Assembly (NCBI GenBank): GCA_002102555.1
Contig: MCFL01000278.1
Span: 1 to 31,277, forward strand
Direction: 5' to 3'
Source: Catenaria anguillulae PL171
Lineage: Eukaryota; Blastocladiomycota; Blastocladiomycetes; Blastocladiales; Catenariaceae
DNA length: 31,277 bases
Shown here: positions 28,270-31,277 of the stretch, in pieces
How the letters are laid out: the number at the start of each line of letters is the position of its first letter
Position numbering within the stretch: the stretch's first letter is position 1
Translations under genes and position numbers: made by a program
The notes under the pieces: generated by a model
Told to the model about the DNA's origin: nothing
The model's database searches: none
What the model saw: only the letters and a program-made list of their open reading frames with translations

Positions 28270-30822
28270 ATGACCGACACCATCACGGCACCAGGCCCAG
28301 TTCCTCCAATCGACACAATGGATCGATCCAGTCAAGAAAAGGAGGAGCGAGTGGACAGCGCATTGCCCCCAAGTCCAATTTCAGAAACGGAAACAGAAAA
28401 TGACCCGCTGAATACTCTTACGGCGTTTCGGGACGGGTTCGCTGCGGCATTACAGCAACTCGGCGTTGACGTGGACGCAGAGTACAACTGCAATACTTAC
28501 ACATCTGCTGCATCACAAGAGTCAACACGTGCATTTATCGTGCACTACCTCGTCATGGACAATTTTGCTCATGTCCGCAAGACATTTGACAATGAATCAG
28601 CTGCTTCCATGGCAATCATTCGACTGTGTGTCAGCGGCTTGCAGTTTATCGTTGACACTTGTGCCAACACTGGTGATCGCTCAAGCTCCTCTTCCGCCCT
28701 CAATCTCGTTGCTCCCACGTTGCGCATCTTCAGCCGGCTCCCGAGCGCGTGTGGCCCAATGTGCACGACGCTTGCAATCGGACTCTTGTGCACGACACTG
28801 CGCGACGTTATTGGCCTGTCGACGATCGGTGGGCCAGCGAGCCCAGATGCTGGCGTTCACCTCGTCGCAACAATTGCCAATTTGGCCCTCATTGATGCCG
28901 CTCGTGGCCCGCTTCACGCCTTGCAAGTGGTTCCCATCCTCATTTCACGAATTCGCCACGTTTCTCAGCGCAAGATTGCGTTCATTGAGCACCTCGCAGC
29001 CTTGTCGAACCTGTGCTGCTTTGAAACGTCCTTTTTGCGGGATGTCGTGGCGTGCAACGGTCACCTCGCGATACAACAGGCACTCGCAAGGTATCCTACG
29101 GAGGTATTCGACAGAGAGGTTTTGTTGCACGGGCTGCACATCACGGCAGCAGTGTCAAGGCTGAGCAGCGAGCACGACAAGCAGTTTTTAACCTTTGCAT
29201 TCGACAAGCTTCGCGAGCGATTGTGGGATACACCGTTACAGGGTGCCGGACTGAGCACACTTGGAAACTTGTACGCAAATAGTACGTCAACCGCTAACTG
29301 TATGTGCGTTAGCCATGCTGTCTCTGAAGCCAATATACCGCGAGCGTAGGTGAATCCATTCGTCCAGCGTTGAGTGAGCCAGAGGTCGCGAGATATGCCT
29401 TGAGCGCTCTCAAAAGATACCAAGACGACTCTCCCATCGTACTCTCGTCATTCTTTTTACTCGGCCAGGTCCTTCGAACTCGTTCGTATCCCGTATTCCG
29501 GTCCCAACTCTTTCGGGCTTGGTTTACGAAACTGACGTATTTTCCCCGAGTCCACAGAAGACGGCGACATTTCGCCAGTTCGTCAAGAAATCATGGACGC
29601 ACTGCCCATGCTGGTGGCAGCTACCAACCGCTTCCGTTGGCACGAATCTTTGCAAACGACGGCCCTCTTCATGTTCAGCGTATTGAGCTGCGATGCCCCC
29701 CTTCGCAAGCACCTTCTTTCGGCAAAACGTCCCCCATGTTATATTCCGTGCGTGCATGACCGATTTCGAAACGCGTACCGTGGATTCCGACTTTGTGCGA
29801 TACATTTCGAACAAGGATGCTTGTCCGGGATCGGATGCATTGTCAGGAGTGTACGCGGTTCGCGTCAGGCGTGCAGGCTGTGCGACAATGGCCAAGCTTG
29901 TGACTGCGAGCTTGAGGATGATGAGCGGGAGGATGGAATCGGCCTAGACACGGGCGTGAACAGTGATTTAGATGATTTCCAAGGCAGCGGTGGTGTCGGT
30001 GGTTCGGCCGAAGACGATGGGGACCATGACCAGGCTGGCGGGGACGCACCTCCGCAAACGCGCGGTGAAGCATTTGCGCAAATGCGAAGGCGCGCGGCTC
30101 GAGGTGCAAATGGGATTACGACAAAGGACAGTGGGATGACCATGGAGGACATTCGGGGCGCCTGTACTTGGGTCCTTCGCTGATGCTTCTGGGTGAAAAA
30201 GGTTCGCTCGAAAGTCATCGTGTCCAGTTTACTTGCATGTTCCATGTCTCACCAAATGATCACAGTCCAAGACCAACGAGCGCTCATTTCGATGGGTGCA
30301 CTGCAGGCCTTATATCACGGTATTCAGCAGAGCAAGCGTCAGCGGGTCACGCTCATGCTCCATTTTGTCCTGCAACGTCTGATCAAGAGCTTGAGTATGT
30401 CCAACTCATTGACGCTATTTCCCCTGATGCTGAGCTGACTTTTCGTGGCCCAACTTGGTTGACGGACAGAGTCGCACATTCTGTACATTCTGCCTGCAAA
30501 GCCCGCAAGTTTACTTGAGCAAGCTTACTATTACGTGGCCACCCACCAAAGCAAATCCGCTACAATGTTGGACGAGCCATTGCCGATTGTTCGTCAACCG
30601 CAACGCTTGGTCCCATGTTCCATGTGCGCACAACGGCCCAGCATGGTCTGGGTACTCATGATCAAACCAAACCGCCCCGACACGCCTGACACCGGCGGGA
30701 ACGTGGGCTGCGAAACAATGGTGACGGCGGGCTTTGCGCATGTTTCCCACAGCTCGCGAAACAGTGGATCTGCCGCTTGTGCATGGCGCCCATTGGGAAG
30801 AATGCGAGGGGTCCGTCCATGA
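28270..30822 (+). CDS. Large hypothetical protein, probable ARM/HEAT-like helical repeats with acidic linker (several exons)
   Basis: The ATG at 28270 begins MTDTITAPGPVPPIDTMDRS and a long open exon runs to 29281. Introns with good signals are 29282-29349 (68 bp, GTACGT...CGTAG), probably 29482-29557 (76 bp, GTTCGT...CACAG) and 30202-30265 (64 bp, ending CACAG). Repeated leucine-rich helices occur, such as HLVATIANLALIDAARGPLH, HLAALSNLCCFETSFLRDV, REVLLHGLHITAAVSRL and DQRALISMGALQALYHG, which suggest an armadillo-like superhelix. An acidic, Gly-rich linker (LEDDERED, then GSAEDDGDHD) lies near 29910-30030. The C-terminal part includes YYYVATHQSKSATMLDEPLP and CSMC, stopping at 30822. Further one-base frame changes near 29720, 29905 and after 30330 remain unexplained. 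No orthologue recognised. Confidence 0.55.
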
Positions 30823-31169
30823 CGGGTCTCAAGGTATTGTGTATGCGACATCACTAGCAAGGCTGAACACGCTGCCAAGAGTAGTGAAGAGAATGTAGCA
30901 CAGTGATTCGCCTTGTTATTGATGGAGAATCATTTCAAACTCTTTCTACAAATATCAGGAATGAGGTCACGCGCTGTCCTGTCACCGTGCAACGTTGATC
31001 GTGCAAAATGCCAAAAATACCACGTTGAATGCCTCGGTATTGGCTACTTTACTTGAAGCGGAAATGAAAGGCTCATCGTTCTCCTGGCCACACGATCCTC
31101 CACGGCATGAGCCTACCGCGGCCATGCCTCGAGCCGAAGAAAGGTTCGACGATGACATGACGACCCTTG
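30823..31169. other. Downstream spacer at the right edge
   Basis: About 350 bp with no firm coding signal until about 31100. It probably contains the 3' UTR of the helical-repeat gene and the promoter or N-terminal exon of the partial gene at the edge. Confidence 0.4.
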
Positions 31170-31277
31170 GAGTCGCGTCTGGTCGCGGAGAAGCTCAAGC
31201 CCAAGGACCATGAAATTGCTGGTCTGATCCATCAAGCATTCATGAACGCCATTCATTGCCCCGCTCGATGCCACAAA
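31170..31277 (+). CDS. Partial reading frame running off the right edge
   Basis: A 36-codon stretch reading ESRLVAEKLKPKDHEIAGLI and on to the window end, open, amphipathic and with biased third positions. The sequence just before it in another frame (MPRAEERFDDDM) also looks coding, so either an intron or a one-base break lies near 31165. No family can be named from this fragment. Confidence 0.35.

Noticed and set aside
1-31277. Defence, toxin, biosynthetic cluster or CRISPR-like system
   Set aside because: Searched for regularly spaced repeats, nuclease or helicase neighbours and enzyme clusters; only LINE enzymes and unrelated housekeeping genes are present.

Overview
The window is nuclear DNA of a eukaryote, most likely a fungus. 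Evidence: spliceosomal introns of about 64-117 bp with GT...AG ends, a GPI-anchored cysteine-rich secreted protein pair, an RFT1 homologue, a COX7A-like subunit, a mitochondrial carrier, and an I/Tad-like LINE carrying endonuclease, reverse transcriptase and RNase H. An early-diverging (chytrid or blastocladialean) fungus would fit, but that is inference. There is no operon, CRISPR array or prophage.

Layout. Positions 1-13147 are almost entirely two LINE copies, both on the minus strand and arranged head to tail. The right-hand copy (about 4462-13147) runs from 5' leader to 3' UTR. The left-hand copy (about 1-4461) is cut by the window edge inside its reverse transcriptase. Each copy has a tRNA-derived SINE of about 470 bp in its 5' leader, an ORF1 with a CCHC zinc knuckle, and an ORF2 whose start codon overlaps the ORF1 stop codon (ATGA). 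The two copies are mosaics: blocks nearly identical base for base alternate with deeply diverged homologous blocks.

Positions 13148-16648 are gene-poor, with no protein I can support; a hairpin cluster with a tRNA B-box-like palindrome lies near 16.05 kb. From 16.6 kb rightwards the window is host genes: two tandem paralogous secreted cysteine-rich proteins (minus, 16649-17577 and 18113-19031), a universal stress protein (minus, 19662-20457) with a TATA box and a heat-shock-element-like motif upstream, RFT1 (minus, 21205-23251), a COX7A-like gene (minus, 24091-24388), a poorly resolved plus-strand gene ending in a CUE-like domain, a small acidic plus-strand reading frame, an SLC25 carrier (minus, 26992-27938), a divergently transcribed helical-repeat-like gene (plus, 28270-30822), and a partial reading frame at the right edge.

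How they relate. The host genes form no pathway, though several serve membranes and mitochondria (RFT1 in ER glycolipid work, COX7A in respiration, the carrier in metabolite transport). A recurrent oddity is that conserved genes and LINE ORFs alike need single-base frame corrections, nearly all in the sense of one missing base, often in short homopolymers. This looks more like indel error in a long-read assembly than many independent pseudogenes, and it limits how exactly exons can be drawn. I see no convincing new multi-gene system. The most interesting material is the mosaic, SINE-led tandem LINE pair and the unnamed cysteine-rich protein family.
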